The notes: a model not told the origin generated them from the letters alone. DNA of 50,805 nucleotides from Providencia heimbachae ATCC 35613 (GCF_001655055.1 NZ_LXEW01000039.1:1-50805), one strand, 5' to 3'; shown: positions 31,761 through 42,232, numbered from the stretch's first letter. Numbers and translations: made by a program.

Positions 31761-31793
31761 CAGTGGGGAGTCATCGTGGATAATTCCCGACTG
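31761..31793 (-). other. intercistronic hairpin fixB-fixC
   Basis: CAGTGGGGAGT (31761-31771) and ATTCCCGACTG (31783-31793) are largely complementary. Lying inside the fix operon without a T-run, it may modulate mRNA stability and the FixAB:FixCX ratio. Confidence 0.4.
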
Positions 31794-31801
31794 CTTTATG
31801 T

Positions 31802-32743
31802 TTACTTAGCTAATTGACGGGTTAATTCAGGGAGAATTTTGAATAAATCCCCGACGATCCCATAATCTGCAAATTGAAAAATAGGCGCATTTTTGTCTTT
31901 GTTAATTGCAACAATGTACTGTGCGCCATTTGCACCGACCATATGTTGAATTTGACCTGAAATACCAACAGCAAGATATAATTCAGGTTTTAACATTAGG
32001 TTGGAAATTCCAACATAACGCTCGTGCTCCATCCATTTTTCATTTTCGGCAACAGGACGAGAACAGGCGATTTCAGCACCAATAGCGTTTGCCAATTCTT
32101 TCGCGACAGCAATATTTTCTTGGCTGCCGATACCTCGACCAACACTGACAACAAGACGCGCTTTATCTAATTCAACGGAGTTACCTGCTTTTTTCTGAAT
32201 CGAGGTACGTATGACAGATTGTTTTGGTTCCAGCCATTTCGCAGTTTGAGCTGCTTCATTACGTGATGTATCACTTGGTGCGGCATCGAATGTACCGGTT
32301 GTGGCAGTAACAATGGAAAAGGTTGTGTTTAATGTTTCATCACCGAATGCGAGACCACCATAAACCATATGCTTAACAACGACAGAACCTGATTCAATAA
32401 CAAGGCTTGCCGCATCATTAGAAACGGCAGATTGCAGCCTTGCACCTAATCGTGCAGCAAGTAGTTTGCCTCGGCGTGTGTTAGGTAATAACAATAAACC
32501 CACATCACCATGCTGTTTGATCGTCGCGACAATGGTATCTGCATAGTCTTCAATAATGCGGTTGTCAGGTTTACCTGTTAACTGAAAAACCTGTGTTGCA
32601 CCAAGTTGAAATGCTTGTGTGGATTGTGCTTCATCCAGTGCGAGAACATTAACTTGCTCACCTAAAGTCAGTGCACCACCTACGAGTTCTGCTAAGCGAG
32701 AAGTTGCATCACTGAATACCCAAACTGTTGATAATTTGCTCAT
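31802..32743 (-). CDS. fixB: FixB, electron transfer flavoprotein alpha-like subunit
   Basis: A 313-residue ETF alpha homologue that binds FAD with FixA. The C-terminal FAD domain shows [13 protein letters not shown], a YVGISN segment, [13 protein letters not shown] and [14 protein letters not shown], all typical of ETF alpha. It starts 11 bp after fixA and belongs to the fixABCX operon. Confidence 0.96.
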   Translation of the reverse strand: MSKLSTVWVFSDATSRLAELVGGALTLGEQVNVLALDEAQSTQAFQLGATQVFQLTGKPDNRIIEDYADTIVATIKQHGDVGLLLLPNTRRGKLLAARLGARLQSAVSNDAASLVIESGSVVVKHMVYGGLAFGDETLNTTFSIVTATTGTFDAAPSDTSRNEAAQTAKWLEPKQSVIRTSIQKKAGNSVELDKARLVVSVGRGIGSQENIAVAKELANAIGAEIACSRPVAENEKWMEHERYVGISNLMLKPELYLAVGISGQIQHMVGANGAQYIVAINKDKNAPIFQFADYGIVGDLFKILPELTRQLAK

Positions 32744-32754
32744 AACGCCCCCGA

Positions 32755-33528
32755 TTAATTAATGATTTTTCTAAGATGTTCAGCGAATTGCGCAACTTGC
32801 TCGTCCCCATCACCTTCAATGATGATGCGCTGACGCACTTTTTGTTTTGGTGCAGCAATAGATTGTGTAGACAAGGCGGTGATATCACTTAGGTTGATAT
32901 CGGCGAGTGTCCAAGCCTGAACGGGTTTCTTCGCTGCACCGAGAATGGCTTTCATTGATGGGATAACTGGCACATTAATATCGGAAGTCACTGCAATAAT
33001 CGCAGGTAACGTAATGGATAAAGTTTCAATTTCATTTTCAAGTTCACGCTCGACAACGATTGTATCGGGTGTGATGGAGACAATTTTCTTAATGCCATTA
33101 ATGGCTGGAATTTGAAGCTCTTCACCGACTAAGATACTGACTTGCTGAGCATTTAAATCGGCAGAACCATCGCCACAAATAATCAGGTCAAAACCCACTT
33201 TTTTGGCTGCTGCGCTAATGGCTACGGCACTTTGGTGAGGAAGGGCGTGTTCGAGTTGGTCATCAATGACAACGATTAATTCATCGGGGCCACGAGATAA
33301 TACATCTTTGCGGCCTTTCATATTGGTGAGTGCTTTTCCACCAACGCTTAATGCAATAACTTGACTATCAGACTGCTGCGCTTTTAATTGATTCGCAGTT
33401 TCAATGGCATTTAAATCATATTGGCTAATTTTAGTGTCTGCACGTGAAAAATCTAAACAGCCATCTGTAGCATTGACAATAATATCCTGTTCATCTGGAA
33501 CCGATTTGTAGCATGTAATTATCTTCAT
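32755..33528 (-). CDS. fixA: FixA, electron transfer flavoprotein beta-like subunit
   Basis: A 257-residue ETF beta homologue and first gene of fixABCX. It opens [16 protein letters not shown] and contains [27 protein letters not shown] and [13 protein letters not shown], family positions for cofactor binding and the recognition loop. With FixB it is thought to deliver electrons to CaiA for crotonobetainyl-CoA reduction under anaerobiosis. AGGAGA precedes the ATG. Divergent from caiT across 571 bp. Confidence 0.96.
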   Translation of the reverse strand: MKIITCYKSVPDEQDIIVNATDGCLDFSRADTKISQYDLNAIETANQLKAQQSDSQVIALSVGGKALTNMKGRKDVLSRGPDELIVVIDDQLEHALPHQSAVAISAAAKKVGFDLIICGDGSADLNAQQVSILVGEELQIPAINGIKKIVSITPDTIVVERELENEIETLSITLPAIIAVTSDINVPVIPSMKAILGAAKKPVQAWTLADINLSDITALSTQSIAAPKQKVRQRIIIEGDGDEQVAQFAEHLRKIIN

Positions 33529-33652
33529 TACATCTCCTGAAATATATTTAATAGATATGACTGCTAAAATTTAAAATACTTGTGGTATGGATTGATTAGG
33601 GTTTCGGAATATATAAGTACCATAACTTAGACATTTAAAAATAAAACCTAAG

Positions 33653-33664
33653 TCACCAATATTG
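33653..33664 (+). promoter_or_regulatory. 12-bp repeat 1 (candidate CaiF site)
   Basis: TCACCAATATTG, the first of three copies whose start points are exactly 59 bp apart. Identity as a CaiF site is inferred from position in the cai-fix divergent region. Confidence 0.5.
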
Positions 33665-33711
33665 AAAACCTTAAATTAAAACCTGTTTAAGTTTGCATGT
33701 TGATAGACTAC

Positions 33712-33723
33712 TCACCAATATTG
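33712..33723 (+). promoter_or_regulatory. 12-bp repeat 2 (candidate CaiF site)
   Basis: TCACCAATATTG, identical to repeat 1 and 59 bp further on. Confidence 0.5.
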
Positions 33724-33770
33724 TAAAAATCATTAACTTAGCGCTTAAATGTCCAATAATGCTACCGCAA

Positions 33771-33782
33771 TCACCAATACTG
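33771..33782 (+). promoter_or_regulatory. 12-bp repeat 3 (candidate CaiF site)
   Basis: TCACCAATACTG, one base different from repeats 1 and 2 and 59 bp after repeat 2. Confidence 0.5.
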
Positions 33783-34099
33783 AAGTCTATTATTAACACA
33801 ACCGTTACAATAATTATTATCTAACTGTATTTAAAGGTAATTGTTGTTTTTTAAAATAAAGAAATAGTAACAATTGTTTATCACGAATAATATTGTGACC
33901 TTAATAACAGAATTGTTTATGGCTAGCCGACATTATTTTAATAGTTATTGAATTATTAATTAATTAAATTGATTTAAATATAATAGTAAATAAGTGGTGG
34001 GGTGTTGAGAATAATATCTATTTAAACGCTATTACACGAATGTTAAATATTTATTATTTTAAAGCTTATATATTAAAGATAATAAATTGGAATCGACCT

Positions 34100-35617
34100 A
34101 TGAGCAAAGAAAATAAAAAGGTAGGAATAGAACCCAAGGTTTTTTTTCCGCCATTGATTATTGTCGGACTATTGTGTTGGCTAACGGTACGTGACTTAGA
34201 TGCCTCGAATGCCGTTATCAACGATGTTTTTAGTTATGTCACCAATGTCTGGGGATGGGCTTTTGAATGGTATATGGTCATCATGTTTGGTGGCTGGTTT
34301 TGGTTAATATTAGGCCCTTACGCTAAAAAACGCCTGGGTGAAGAAAAACCTGAGTTTAGCCGAGCAAGTTGGATTTTCATGATGTTCGCATCTTGTACTT
34401 CCGCTGCGGTGCTTTTTTGGGGCTCAATTGAAATTTATTACTATGTTTCAGCGCCGCCCTTTGATTTTGAACCCTACTCGAATCAAGCCAAAGGTATTGG
34501 TCTAGCCTATAGCTTATTCCATTGGGGACCATTGCCTTGGGCAACTTATAGCTTCTTAACCGTTGCATTTGGCTACTTCTTCTTTGTACGTAAAATGGAT
34601 GTTATTCGACCAAGTAGTACATTGGTTCCGCTGGTGGGTGAAAAACACGTTAACGGCTGGTTCGGCACGATTGTTGATAACTTTTATCTGGTTGCATTGA
34701 TATTAGCAATGGGAACCAGCTTGGGGCTTGCCACACCGTTAGTTACTGAATGTATTCAATATTTATTTGGTATTCCCCATACCCTAGCACTGGATGCGAT
34801 CATTATTTTCTGTTGGATAATATTGAATGCGATTTGCGTTGCCTTTGGACTGCAAAAAGGGGTGAAAATTGCCAGTGATGTGCGTAGTTATCTCAGTTTC
34901 TTAATGCTTGGATGGGTGGTAATCGTGGGTGGCGCAAGTTTTATGGTCAACTACTTTACGGACTCTATCGGAACATTAATGATGTATATGCCGCGTATGC
35001 TGTTCTATACAGACCCTATCGGCAAAGGCGGATTCCCACAAGGTTGGACGGTATTTTACTGGGCTTGGTGGGTTATCTATGCCATTCAAATGTGTATTTT
35101 CCTCGCCCGTATTTCCAAAGGCCGTACTGTTCGTGAATTGTGTATCGGTATGGTGGCAGGACTCACTGCCGGAACAACATTGATTTGGACAATCTTAGGC
35201 AGTAACACGCTGCAATTAATTGATAAAGATTTAATTAACATTCCTAAACTGATTGATGAGTTCGGCGTTCCCCGCGCCATCATTGAAACATGGGCCGCTT
35301 TACCTTTGAGCACTGTCACAATTTGGGGCTTCTTCATCCTCTGCTTTATTGCCACCGTCACACTGATTAACGCTTGTTCATACACTCTTGCTATGTCGAC
35401 TTGTCGCGCAGTGAAAGACGGTGAAGAACCGCCGTTGTTAGTGCGTATTGGTTGGTCTGTCTTAGTCGGTGTTATCGGTATTGTGTTACTGGCTTTAGGT
35501 GGATTGAAACCGATTCAAACCGCAATCATTGCCGGAGGATGCCCACTTTTTTTCGTCAACATCATGGTCACGCTCTCCTTCATTAAAGATGCAAAAGTGC
35601 ATTGGAAGGATGACTAA
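34100..35617 (+). CDS. caiT: CaiT, L-carnitine/gamma-butyrobetaine antiporter
   Basis: A 505-residue betaine/carnitine/choline transporter with 12 helices. Motifs include [31 protein letters not shown]-like [14 protein letters not shown], and the Trp-rich substrate site [15 protein letters not shown]. coli and Proteus CaiT exchange carnitine for gamma-butyrobetaine without net ion cost. I choose ATG 34100 ([18 protein letters not shown]), which aligns with the E. coli start; the frame extends to 34040 but those residues have no counterpart. First gene of caiTABCDE. Confidence 0.97.
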   Translation: MSKENKKVGIEPKVFFPPLIIVGLLCWLTVRDLDASNAVINDVFSYVTNVWGWAFEWYMVIMFGGWFWLILGPYAKKRLGEEKPEFSRASWIFMMFASCTSAAVLFWGSIEIYYYVSAPPFDFEPYSNQAKGIGLAYSLFHWGPLPWATYSFLTVAFGYFFFVRKMDVIRPSSTLVPLVGEKHVNGWFGTIVDNFYLVALILAMGTSLGLATPLVTECIQYLFGIPHTLALDAIIIFCWIILNAICVAFGLQKGVKIASDVRSYLSFLMLGWVVIVGGASFMVNYFTDSIGTLMMYMPRMLFYTDPIGKGGFPQGWTVFYWAWWVIYAIQMCIFLARISKGRTVRELCIGMVAGLTAGTTLIWTILGSNTLQLIDKDLINIPKLIDEFGVPRAIIETWAALPLSTVTIWGFFILCFIATVTLINACSYTLAMSTCRAVKDGEEPPLLVRIGWSVLVGVIGIVLLALGGLKPIQTAIIAGGCPLFFVNIMVTLSFIKDAKVHWKDD

Positions 35618-35655
35618 CTAATTTATTTAGAAACAACATTTAAGAGGTTATTGAT

Positions 35656-36798
35656 ATGGATTTTAGATTGAATGATGAGCAGGAGCTATTTGTCGCAGGG
35701 GTTGGCGAATTAATGGCCAGTGAAAACTGGGAAAGCTACTTTGCTGAATGTGACCGTGACAGTAAGTATCCTGAACGCTTTGTGAAAGCGTTGGCGGATA
35801 TGGAAATCGATAACCTGCTGATCCCAGAAGAGCACGGCGGTTTAGAGGCAGGGTTCATTACCGTTGCGGCTATCTGGATGGAGCTTGGTCGTCTTGGTGC
35901 GCCGACCTATGTGCTTTATCAATTACCGGGCGGTTTTAATACTGTGCTTAGAGAAGGGACGCAAGAGCAAATTGATAAAATTATGGCATTCCGTGGTACG
36001 GGTAAACAGATGTGGAACTCGGCAATTACTGAGCCGGGTGCTGGTTCTGACGTGGGTAGCTTACAAACTAACTACACGCGTCGTGATGGCAAAGTGTACC
36101 TAAACGGTAGCAAATGTTTTATCACCAGTAGTGCTTACACCCCTTATGTGGTGGTGATGAGCCGTGATGCAAGCTCGCCGGATAAACCGATTTTCACTGA
36201 ATGGTTTGTGGATATGAGCAAACCGGGCATCAAAGTGAATAAGCTTGAAAAACTGGGTCTGCGTATGGATAGCTGCTGCGAAATCACGTTTGATAACGTA
36301 GAGCTTGATGAAAAAGACATGTTTGGTCGCGAAGGTAACGGGTTTAATCGTGTGAAAGAAGAGTTTGACCACGAACGCTTCCTTGTTGCCCTTACTAACT
36401 ATGGGACGGCGATGTGTGCATTTGAAGATGCGGCGCGTTATGCAAACCAACGTGTCCAATTTGGTGAAGCCATCGGTCGTTATCAATTAATCCAAGAAAA
36501 ATTTGCCCATATGGCGATCAAGCTCAATTCAATGCGCAACATGTTATACGAAACTGCATGGAAGAGTGACAACGGTTTGATCACTTCGGGTGATGCGGCT
36601 ATGTGTAAATACTTCTGTGCTAATGCAGCATTTGAAGTTGTGGACTCTGCGATGCAGGTACTTGGTGGCGTAGGGATTGCGGGGGAACACCGGATTTCAC
36701 GCTTCTGGCGTGACTTGCGTGTGGATCGTGTATCTGGCGGTTCTGACGAAATGCAAATACTGACCTTAGGTCGAAGTGTTCTTAAACAGTATCGTTAG
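35656..36798 (+). CDS. caiA: CaiA, crotonobetainyl-CoA reductase
   Basis: A 380-residue acyl-CoA dehydrogenase-fold flavoprotein that reduces crotonobetainyl-CoA to gamma-butyrobetainyl-CoA, the energy-linked step of anaerobic carnitine respiration. Family motifs [12 protein letters not shown] (FAD), [16 protein letters not shown] and [25 protein letters not shown] are present. Electrons are thought to come from FixAB. AAGAGG precedes the ATG, 38 bp after caiT. Confidence 0.97.
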   Translation: MDFRLNDEQELFVAGVGELMASENWESYFAECDRDSKYPERFVKALADMEIDNLLIPEEHGGLEAGFITVAAIWMELGRLGAPTYVLYQLPGGFNTVLREGTQEQIDKIMAFRGTGKQMWNSAITEPGAGSDVGSLQTNYTRRDGKVYLNGSKCFITSSAYTPYVVVMSRDASSPDKPIFTEWFVDMSKPGIKVNKLEKLGLRMDSCCEITFDNVELDEKDMFGREGNGFNRVKEEFDHERFLVALTNYGTAMCAFEDAARYANQRVQFGEAIGRYQLIQEKFAHMAIKLNSMRNMLYETAWKSDNGLITSGDAAMCKYFCANAAFEVVDSAMQVLGGVGIAGEHRISRFWRDLRVDRVSGGSDEMQILTLGRSVLKQYR

Positions 36799-36816
36799 AA
36801 ACGGGATTGTCGTTGA

Positions 36817-36845
36817 TTGATCCTCTGAAAATTTCAGGGGATCAA
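36817..36845 (+). other. intercistronic hairpin caiA-caiB
   Basis: Arms TTGATCCTCTGAAA and TTTCAGGGGATCAA (one G-T pair) nearly touch, giving a long stem 18 bp after the caiA stop. No T-run follows. It may protect the 5' part of the cai mRNA or partly terminate it. Confidence 0.5.
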
Positions 36846-36853
36846 CAGAGACA

Positions 36854-36891
36854 CTAAATAGTTCAAGCAACAAGCTATTTGAATTATTTAG
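36854..36891. repeat. second palindrome in caiA-caiB gap
   Basis: CTAAATAGTTCAAG on the left is mirrored by TTTGAATTATTTAG on the right. The right arm resembles the GAATTATTTAG end of copies A and B of the palindromic element. Confidence 0.4.
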
Positions 36892-36916
36892 CGTCGAGTT
36901 TCACAGGAGATTTTTC

Positions 36917-38137
36917 ATGGCTGACCATTTACCAATGCCCCAGTTTGGACCGTTGTCAGGGGTAAAAGTTGTTTTTTCAGGAATTGAAATTGCAGGCCCT
37001 TTTGCCGGACAAATGTTTGCTGAATGGGGTGCAGAAGTTATCTGGATAGAGAATGTCGCATGGGCGGATACTATCCGAGTGCAACCGAACTACCCACAAC
37101 TATCACGCCGTAATTTACGCGCACTTTCCCTCAATATCTTCAAAGATGAAGGGCGCGAAGCGTTTCTTAAATTAATGGAAACCACAGATATCTTTATCGA
37201 AGCGAGTAAAGGCCCAGCCTTTGCACGTCGAGGTATCACCGATGAAGTGCTTTGGCAGCATAACCCAAAACTGGTCATTGCTCACTTATCCGGTTTTGGC
37301 CAGTATGGCGACCCGCAATACACCAATCTTGCCGCTTACAACACCATTGCGCAGGCTTTCAGTGGCTATCTTATCCAAAATGGCGATAAAGACCAGCCAA
37401 TGCCGGCTTTCCCTTATACCGCTGATTACTTCTCAGGGATGACGGCTACTACGGCAGCATTAGCTGCACTGTATAAGGTACGAGAAACCGGGAAAGGCGA
37501 AAGTATTGATATTGCCATGTACGAAGTGATGCTACGCATGGGGCAATATTTCATGATGGACTATTTCAATGGCGGCGAAGTATGCCCGCGGATGACCAAA
37601 GGGAAAGACCCTTATTACGCAGGATGCGGTTTATATCGCTGTAATGATGGTTATATCGTGATGGAAATTGTCGGTATCACACAGGTTCAAGAAATTTTTA
37701 AAGATATCGGTCTTGCCCACTTACTTGGAACCCCTGAAATCCCAGAAGGAACGCAGTTAATTCACCGTGTTGAGTGCCCATATGGCCCATTGGTTGAAGA
37801 AAAACTCGATGAATGGTTAGGGGCTCGTTCAATGGAAGATGTGCTGGCAAGGCTCACTGAGCTGAATATCGCCAGCGCCAAAGTCTTGACCATTCCTGAA
37901 CTTGAAAGTAATCCACAATACATTGTACGTGAATCGATTACCGAGTGGCAGACCATGGATGGGCGTAGCTGTAAAGGGCCTAACGTAATGCCAAAATTCA
38001 AAAATAATCCAGGAAAAATTTGGCGCGGTATGCCATCACACGGTATGGATACCACAGAGATTCTAAAAAATATTGGCTATAACGAAGACGAAATTAAGGG
38101 GTTAGTCGACAAAGGGCTAGCCAAAATTGTTGAGTAA
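36917..38137 (+). CDS. caiB: CaiB, gamma-butyrobetainyl-CoA:carnitine CoA-transferase
   Basis: A 406-residue class III CoA transferase that moves CoA from gamma-butyrobetainyl-CoA or crotonobetainyl-CoA to L-carnitine. The interlocked-dimer family motifs are clear: [24 protein letters not shown] and the nucleophilic Asp170 in [11 protein letters not shown] (Asp169 in E. coli numbering). AGGAGA lies 7 bp before the ATG. Two hairpins separate it from caiA. Confidence 0.97.
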   Translation: MADHLPMPQFGPLSGVKVVFSGIEIAGPFAGQMFAEWGAEVIWIENVAWADTIRVQPNYPQLSRRNLRALSLNIFKDEGREAFLKLMETTDIFIEASKGPAFARRGITDEVLWQHNPKLVIAHLSGFGQYGDPQYTNLAAYNTIAQAFSGYLIQNGDKDQPMPAFPYTADYFSGMTATTAALAALYKVRETGKGESIDIAMYEVMLRMGQYFMMDYFNGGEVCPRMTKGKDPYYAGCGLYRCNDGYIVMEIVGITQVQEIFKDIGLAHLLGTPEIPEGTQLIHRVECPYGPLVEEKLDEWLGARSMEDVLARLTELNIASAKVLTIPELESNPQYIVRESITEWQTMDGRSCKGPNVMPKFKNNPGKIWRGMPSHGMDTTEILKNIGYNEDEIKGLVDKGLAKIVE

Positions 38138-38141
38138 TTGA

Positions 38142-38182
38142 ATGGATAGTCAAGCCAATGTGCTATTGGTCTGTTTATCCAT
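38142..38182 (+). other. nested hairpin between caiB and caiC
   Basis: ATGGATA (38142-38148) pairs with TATCCAT (38176-38182) and inside it CCAAT (38155-38159) pairs with ATTGG (38165-38169), giving two stacked stems in the 70-bp gap. No T-run follows. Confidence 0.45.
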
Positions 38183-38207
38183 CAGGGAAATGATGGGATA
38201 ACAATTA

Positions 38208-39767
38208 ATGGATGTAATCGGTAAGCAAAATTTGCGTCAGATGTGGGATGATCTTGCTCAAACCTATCAAACTAAAAAGGCGCTTATATTTGAATCCTGC
38301 GAAGGACATGTGCGTGAATTTAGCTATTTAGAGATGAATGAGCAAATTAATCGCACCGCAAATCTCTTTTTGGCCTATGGCATAAAAAAAGGCGATAAGG
38401 TTGCATTACATCTCGATAATTGCCCTGAATTTTTCTTTTGCTGGTTTGGATTGGCAAAAATAGGGGCGATCATGGTGCCTGTCAATGCGCGGTTTAGGTA
38501 CGAAGAAAGTGCTTGGATCATGCAAAATTGTCAGGCGCGAATGGTTGTCACTCGACCGCATTTTGCCGACATTTATCAACGTATTTTAGATGATAATGAC
38601 ACGATACTTGAGCATATCTTTCTGATTTCTAATACCCCGGTTGCATGTAATCAGCAGGTATCAGACTTTGTTCGCCAACAAGCCGAACATGAGGCTGATT
38701 TATTGCACAAAGTCGAATTACATGTTGAAGATACAGCGGAAATCTTGTTTACCTCAGGCACAACCTCAAAACCTAAAGGGGTGATCATCACCCACTATAA
38801 CCTGCGATTTGCAGGGTATTACTCCTCTTGGCAATGTGCACTGCGTTCAGATGATATCTATCTCACTGTCATGCCTGCATTCCACATTGATTGCCAATGC
38901 ACCGCATCCTTGGCGGCATTTTCGGTCGGTGCCACATTTGTCATGCTAGAAAAATACAGCGCTCGGCGTTTCTGGCAACAAATTGTGAAATATCAAGCCA
39001 CGGTAACTGAATGCATTCCCATGATGATCCGCACCTTACTCAGTCAGCCAATTGCAGATAATGAAAAAGCCCATCGTTTACGGGAAGTGTTGTTTTATCT
39101 CAATTTGAGTGATGAAGAGAAAGATCAGTTTATGGAACGCTTCGGTGTGGAACGGCTACTGACTTCGTATGGCATGACGGAAACGATTGTCGGTTTAATT
39201 GGTGATAGACCTGGTGATAAACGGCGCTGGCCTTCCATTGGTCGCCCCGGTTTTTGCTATCAAGCACAAATTAGAGATAGAAAAAACCAGCGCGTAGAGA
39301 CTGGCGTGATTGGCGAACTTTGCGTAAAAGGTGAGCGCGGTAAAACCTTATTCAAAGAATATTTCAATAATCCTGAAGCGACGGAAAAAGCCTTTGATAG
39401 TGAGGGGTGGATGCACACTGGGGATTTTGCTTATCAGGATGATGACGGTTTTTTCTATTTTGTGGATAGAAGCAGCAATATGATCAAGCGCTGCGGGGAA
39501 AATGTTTCGTGCAGTGAAATTGAAAATATCATTGCGTCGCACCCTGCAATTATTGATGTTGCGGTAATTGGTGTTGCTGATGAAATCCGCGATGAAGCGA
39601 TTAAGGCATTTATTGTGTTGGAAGAGGGGGAAACGCTAACTCAGGAAGAATTTTTTGCATTTTGTGAAAAACAGATGGCGAAATTCAAAGTGCCATCATG
39701 GGTTGAAGTTCGTCAGGATTTACCCCGCAACTGCTCTGGGAAAGTGCTCAAAAAACATCTGAAATAA
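38208..39767 (+). CDS. caiC: CaiC, carnitine/betaine-CoA ligase
   Basis: A 519-residue ANL-superfamily enzyme that activates carnitine, crotonobetaine or gamma-butyrobetaine with ATP and CoA. The AMP-binding P-loop [13 protein letters not shown] is near residue 185; the A5 motif TSYGMTET and A7 motif [22 protein letters not shown] are intact, and the catalytic lysine is in NCSGKVLKK near the C-terminus. It primes the pathway with CoA thioesters for CaiB. Confidence 0.96.
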   Translation: MDVIGKQNLRQMWDDLAQTYQTKKALIFESCEGHVREFSYLEMNEQINRTANLFLAYGIKKGDKVALHLDNCPEFFFCWFGLAKIGAIMVPVNARFRYEESAWIMQNCQARMVVTRPHFADIYQRILDDNDTILEHIFLISNTPVACNQQVSDFVRQQAEHEADLLHKVELHVEDTAEILFTSGTTSKPKGVIITHYNLRFAGYYSSWQCALRSDDIYLTVMPAFHIDCQCTASLAAFSVGATFVMLEKYSARRFWQQIVKYQATVTECIPMMIRTLLSQPIADNEKAHRLREVLFYLNLSDEEKDQFMERFGVERLLTSYGMTETIVGLIGDRPGDKRRWPSIGRPGFCYQAQIRDRKNQRVETGVIGELCVKGERGKTLFKEYFNNPEATEKAFDSEGWMHTGDFAYQDDDGFFYFVDRSSNMIKRCGENVSCSEIENIIASHPAIIDVAVIGVADEIRDEAIKAFIVLEEGETLTQEEFFAFCEKQMAKFKVPSWVEVRQDLPRNCSGKVLKKHLK

Positions 39768-39804
39768 TCACATTAACTTATTTTAGTTATGGAAGGGTTA
39801 AATT

Positions 39805-40590
39805 ATGAGTGGATCTTTAAAAATTACACGTAATGGTGCAATACTGGAAATTGTCCTCGATAGACCCAAAGCCAATGCGATTGATGCAAAAACAAGCTTT
39901 GAAATGGGTGAGGTCTTTTTGAATTTTAGGGATGATCCAACACTGAGGGTTGCTATTATTACTGGCGCCGGAGAACGTTTCTTTTCCGCCGGTTGGGATC
40001 TAAAATCCGCCGCTGAAGGTGAAGCCCCTGATGCAGATTTTGGCCCAGGTGGCTTTGCAGGATTAACCGAAATTTTTAATCTTAACAAGCCGGTTATTGC
40101 CGCAGTCAATGGTTATGCTTTTGGTGGTGGCTTTGAACTTGCGCTGGCTGCCGATATGATTATCTGCTCTGAAAATGCCAGCTTTGCCCTACCAGAAGCG
40201 CAATTAGGTATTGTACCTGATAGCGGCGGTGTATTGCGTTTACCTAAAATTGTGCCTGCGCCAATCGTCAATGAAATGGTGATGACAGGAAGACGCATGG
40301 ATGCACAGGAAGCATTACGTTGGGGGGTTGCTAATGCCGTTGTTCCTGCCGAACAATTGATGGAAAAAGCACGAGAACTCGCCGAAAAAATTACGCAAAG
40401 TGCTCCTCTCGCCGTTGCTGCACTAAAAGAAATTTTCCGTGCAACGGCAGAGTTATCTGTTGAAGAGGGATATAACCTAATGCGTAGTGGTATTTTGACA
40501 AACTATCCTGCTGTCCTACACTCTGATGATGCAACGGAAGGACCTCTCGCATTTTCTGAAAAAAGAGAGCCAAACTGGAAAGGACGTTAA
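39805..40590 (+). CDS. caiD: CaiD, carnitinyl-CoA dehydratase
   Basis: A 261-residue crotonase-fold enzyme that interconverts L-carnitinyl-CoA and crotonobetainyl-CoA. The oxyanion-hole segments FFSAGWDLK and [19 protein letters not shown] and the active-site stretch [14 protein letters not shown] match E. coli CaiD, as does the length. AAGGG precedes the ATG. caiE follows after 24 bp. Confidence 0.97.
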   Translation: MSGSLKITRNGAILEIVLDRPKANAIDAKTSFEMGEVFLNFRDDPTLRVAIITGAGERFFSAGWDLKSAAEGEAPDADFGPGGFAGLTEIFNLNKPVIAAVNGYAFGGGFELALAADMIICSENASFALPEAQLGIVPDSGGVLRLPKIVPAPIVNEMVMTGRRMDAQEALRWGVANAVVPAEQLMEKARELAEKITQSAPLAVAALKEIFRATAELSVEEGYNLMRSGILTNYPAVLHSDDATEGPLAFSEKREPNWKGR

Positions 40591-40614
40591 TGTTGGCTAA
40601 AAGTAGGAGGGGTT

Positions 40615-41208
40615 GTGAGCTTTTATGCATTTGAAGGTGTTATTCCGGTTGTACATCCAACGGCTTATGTTCATCCGTCAGCGATTATCATTGGTGATGT
40701 CATCATCGGAGAAGGCGTATTTATTGGGCCAAATGCCTCGCTACGCGGTGATTATGGGCGCTTAATTATTGAAAAAGGTGCCAATGTGCAAGATGGCTGC
40801 ATCATGCATGGGTACAGTGGTGTCGAAACTATTATCCGTGAATGTGGCCATATCGGGCACGGTGCCATACTTCATGGCTGTATTATTGGGCGCGATACAT
40901 TAATTGGTATGCACAGTGTAATTATGGATGGTGCTGTAATTGGTGATGAATGCATTGTTGCGGCTATGAGCTTTGTTAAAGCGGGCTTTAAAGGGGAGAC
41001 AAGGCAGCTTCTGGTGGGAAGTCCTGCACGATATTTGCGTAATGTGACGGATGAAGAGCTACATTGGAAACAATTAAATACCAAGGAATACCAAGATTTA
41101 GCCGGACGATACCATCAAGGTTTAGCGGAAACGGTACCATTAACTGAGATTGAACCGAATCGCCCACAACTTACCGGAACGACAGACGTTAAACCGAAAG
41201 GGCAGTGA
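40615..41208 (+). CDS. caiE: CaiE, left-handed beta-helix carnitine operon protein
   Basis: A 197-residue gamma-class carbonic anhydrase/hexapeptide-repeat protein. Imperfect hexapeptide repeats ([18 protein letters not shown]...) run from about 20 to 120, with three histidines in metal-site positions ([18 protein letters not shown]). In E. coli it stimulates CaiB and CaiD, perhaps through cofactor synthesis; the exact reaction is unsettled. GTG start with AGGAGGGG upstream. Last gene of the operon. Confidence 0.96.
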   Translation: MSFYAFEGVIPVVHPTAYVHPSAIIIGDVIIGEGVFIGPNASLRGDYGRLIIEKGANVQDGCIMHGYSGVETIIRECGHIGHGAILHGCIIGRDTLIGMHSVIMDGAVIGDECIVAAMSFVKAGFKGETRQLLVGSPARYLRNVTDEELHWKQLNTKEYQDLAGRYHQGLAETVPLTEIEPNRPQLTGTTDVKPKGQ

Positions 41209-41230
41209 ATATCGAGCTCGTATTTAGCGA

Positions 41231-41263
41231 ATAATAAACGCAGGTTAATCCCCTGCGTTTATT
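41231..41263. terminator. bidirectional terminator between caiE and caiF
   Basis: AATAAACGCAGG (41231-41242) and CCTGCGTTTATT (41252-41263) form a perfect 12-bp stem between the converging genes. Confidence 0.85.
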
Positions 41264-41277
41264 TATAATGTTAATAA

Positions 41278-41670
41278 TTAACGTCGCTGCGCTTTTGATA
41301 GCATCCATTGCCATTTCTGTGCTTGATTAAATTCACTCGGGGGCACTGCCGCCATTTTAGCTGGGGAACTCAATGTGACTTTTTCAGCTTGATAGCCTCT
41401 GAGCCTAGAATAGAGCTGATTATCAATCCGTGTGACTTTGATTAATCTTTGGCACTGACATCCTCTACCGGATAATTTATTTGGGATCATTTTAACTTCG
41501 CATTGGATTTCAGCAACATCCGATAGAATATAAGAAACAATATTAACTGCATTCGGATGCGGAATATCAAAGTTATTAGATATTTCTCTTGCGGTTGTCC
41601 AGCGGTCTTGTTTCAAGACCCAATTTGCAATAGTTAAGTACAAGGGTTCGTTAATATATTGTCCACACAT
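41278..41670 (-). CDS. caiF: CaiF, carnitine operon transcriptional activator
   Basis: A 130-residue DNA-binding activator of the cai and fix operons. A helix-turn-helix-like region (RWTTAREISNNFDIPHPNAVNIVSY is the core, residues about 23-47) is followed by EVKMIPNKLSGRGCQCQRL, almost identical to E. coli CaiF. I choose ATG 41670 with GGGAG seven bases upstream; the frame extends to a TTG at 41682 that would overlap this ribosome binding site. It converges on caiE, as in E. coli. Confidence 0.94.
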   Translation of the reverse strand: MCGQYINEPLYLTIANWVLKQDRWTTAREISNNFDIPHPNAVNIVSYILSDVAEIQCEVKMIPNKLSGRGCQCQRLIKVTRIDNQLYSRLRGYQAEKVTLSSPAKMAAVPPSEFNQAQKWQWMLSKAQRR

Positions 41671-42232
41671 AAGCACTCCCAAATCTAATAATTAATTTCT
41701 TTTAAATAAAGAGTAAAGATATGCTAATTGTAATTTTAATAGAGACTGATTGTTCTTTATTTATTAAACAAGAAAATAAATATATAGATTAATTAAGACC
41801 TGGTTAAAATTGTTAAATTAATATCATAGTTATTTATGGATAGTCATTGTTTAGTAAAAATACTAATTAAATTAATATCGTGCCTAGTCATCTTGTCGAT
41901 TTCGTCAGCGTGAGCCATGACCAAATTTAGATAAAAGACAGTGATACAGTTCATACTAATAGATTTAAAAATAATTTGCATGTGTTTATTTGAATTATTT
42001 ACAATAGAGCTATTTACGTATTTTGAATCCATAGTAAGGGTAATTGAAGGATAATATAATAAAAATAGGCTGATGTGAGGTTTTATAATTAAATGATATT
42101 GAGATACATTTATAATGTAAATTAAATAGCTTCAAAGTTATATCTGTTAAATATAAAAAAGGTTAAAAATAAGAAATGACATTAATGATAGGATGGGTAG
42201 GCATTACGGTAAGTAATGCCTAGTTAAAAAAT
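41671..42232. other. 562-bp AT-rich region between caiF and dxs
   Basis: No supported gene. It holds the caiF promoter (in E. coli activated by CRP and FNR; neither site was seen clearly here) and the dxs 3' end. The carnitine module ends here and the E. coli minute 9-10 block resumes, so a module boundary may lie within it. The only strong structure is the hairpin at 42198-42222. Confidence 0.5.
42198..42222 (-). terminator. probable dxs terminator
   Basis: A perfect 10-bp stem TAGGCATTAC / GTAATGCCTA with a 5-base loop, 11 bp past the dxs stop. The T-tract on the minus strand precedes rather than follows the stem, so efficiency is uncertain. Confidence 0.6.

Larger units (their letters stand above)
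33529..34099. promoter_or_regulatory. cai-fix divergent control region
   Basis: A 571-bp AT-rich region with no gene, placed between the fixA and caiT starts. In E. coli the equivalent region binds CaiF and CRP and drives both operons anaerobically in the presence of carnitine. Three repeats of TCACCAATAYTG occur at 33653, 33712 and 33771. A 9-bp inverted pair also occurs: GACATTTAA at 33630 and TTAAATGTC at 33745. A possible CRP-like half (TTGTGACC) lies near 33894. No -35/-10 pair was fixed with confidence. Confidence 0.7.

Noticed and set aside
41844-42032. 62-codon minus-strand frame between caiF and dxs
   Set aside because: No ribosome binding site, AT-driven composition, no recognisable family; overlaps a likely control region.
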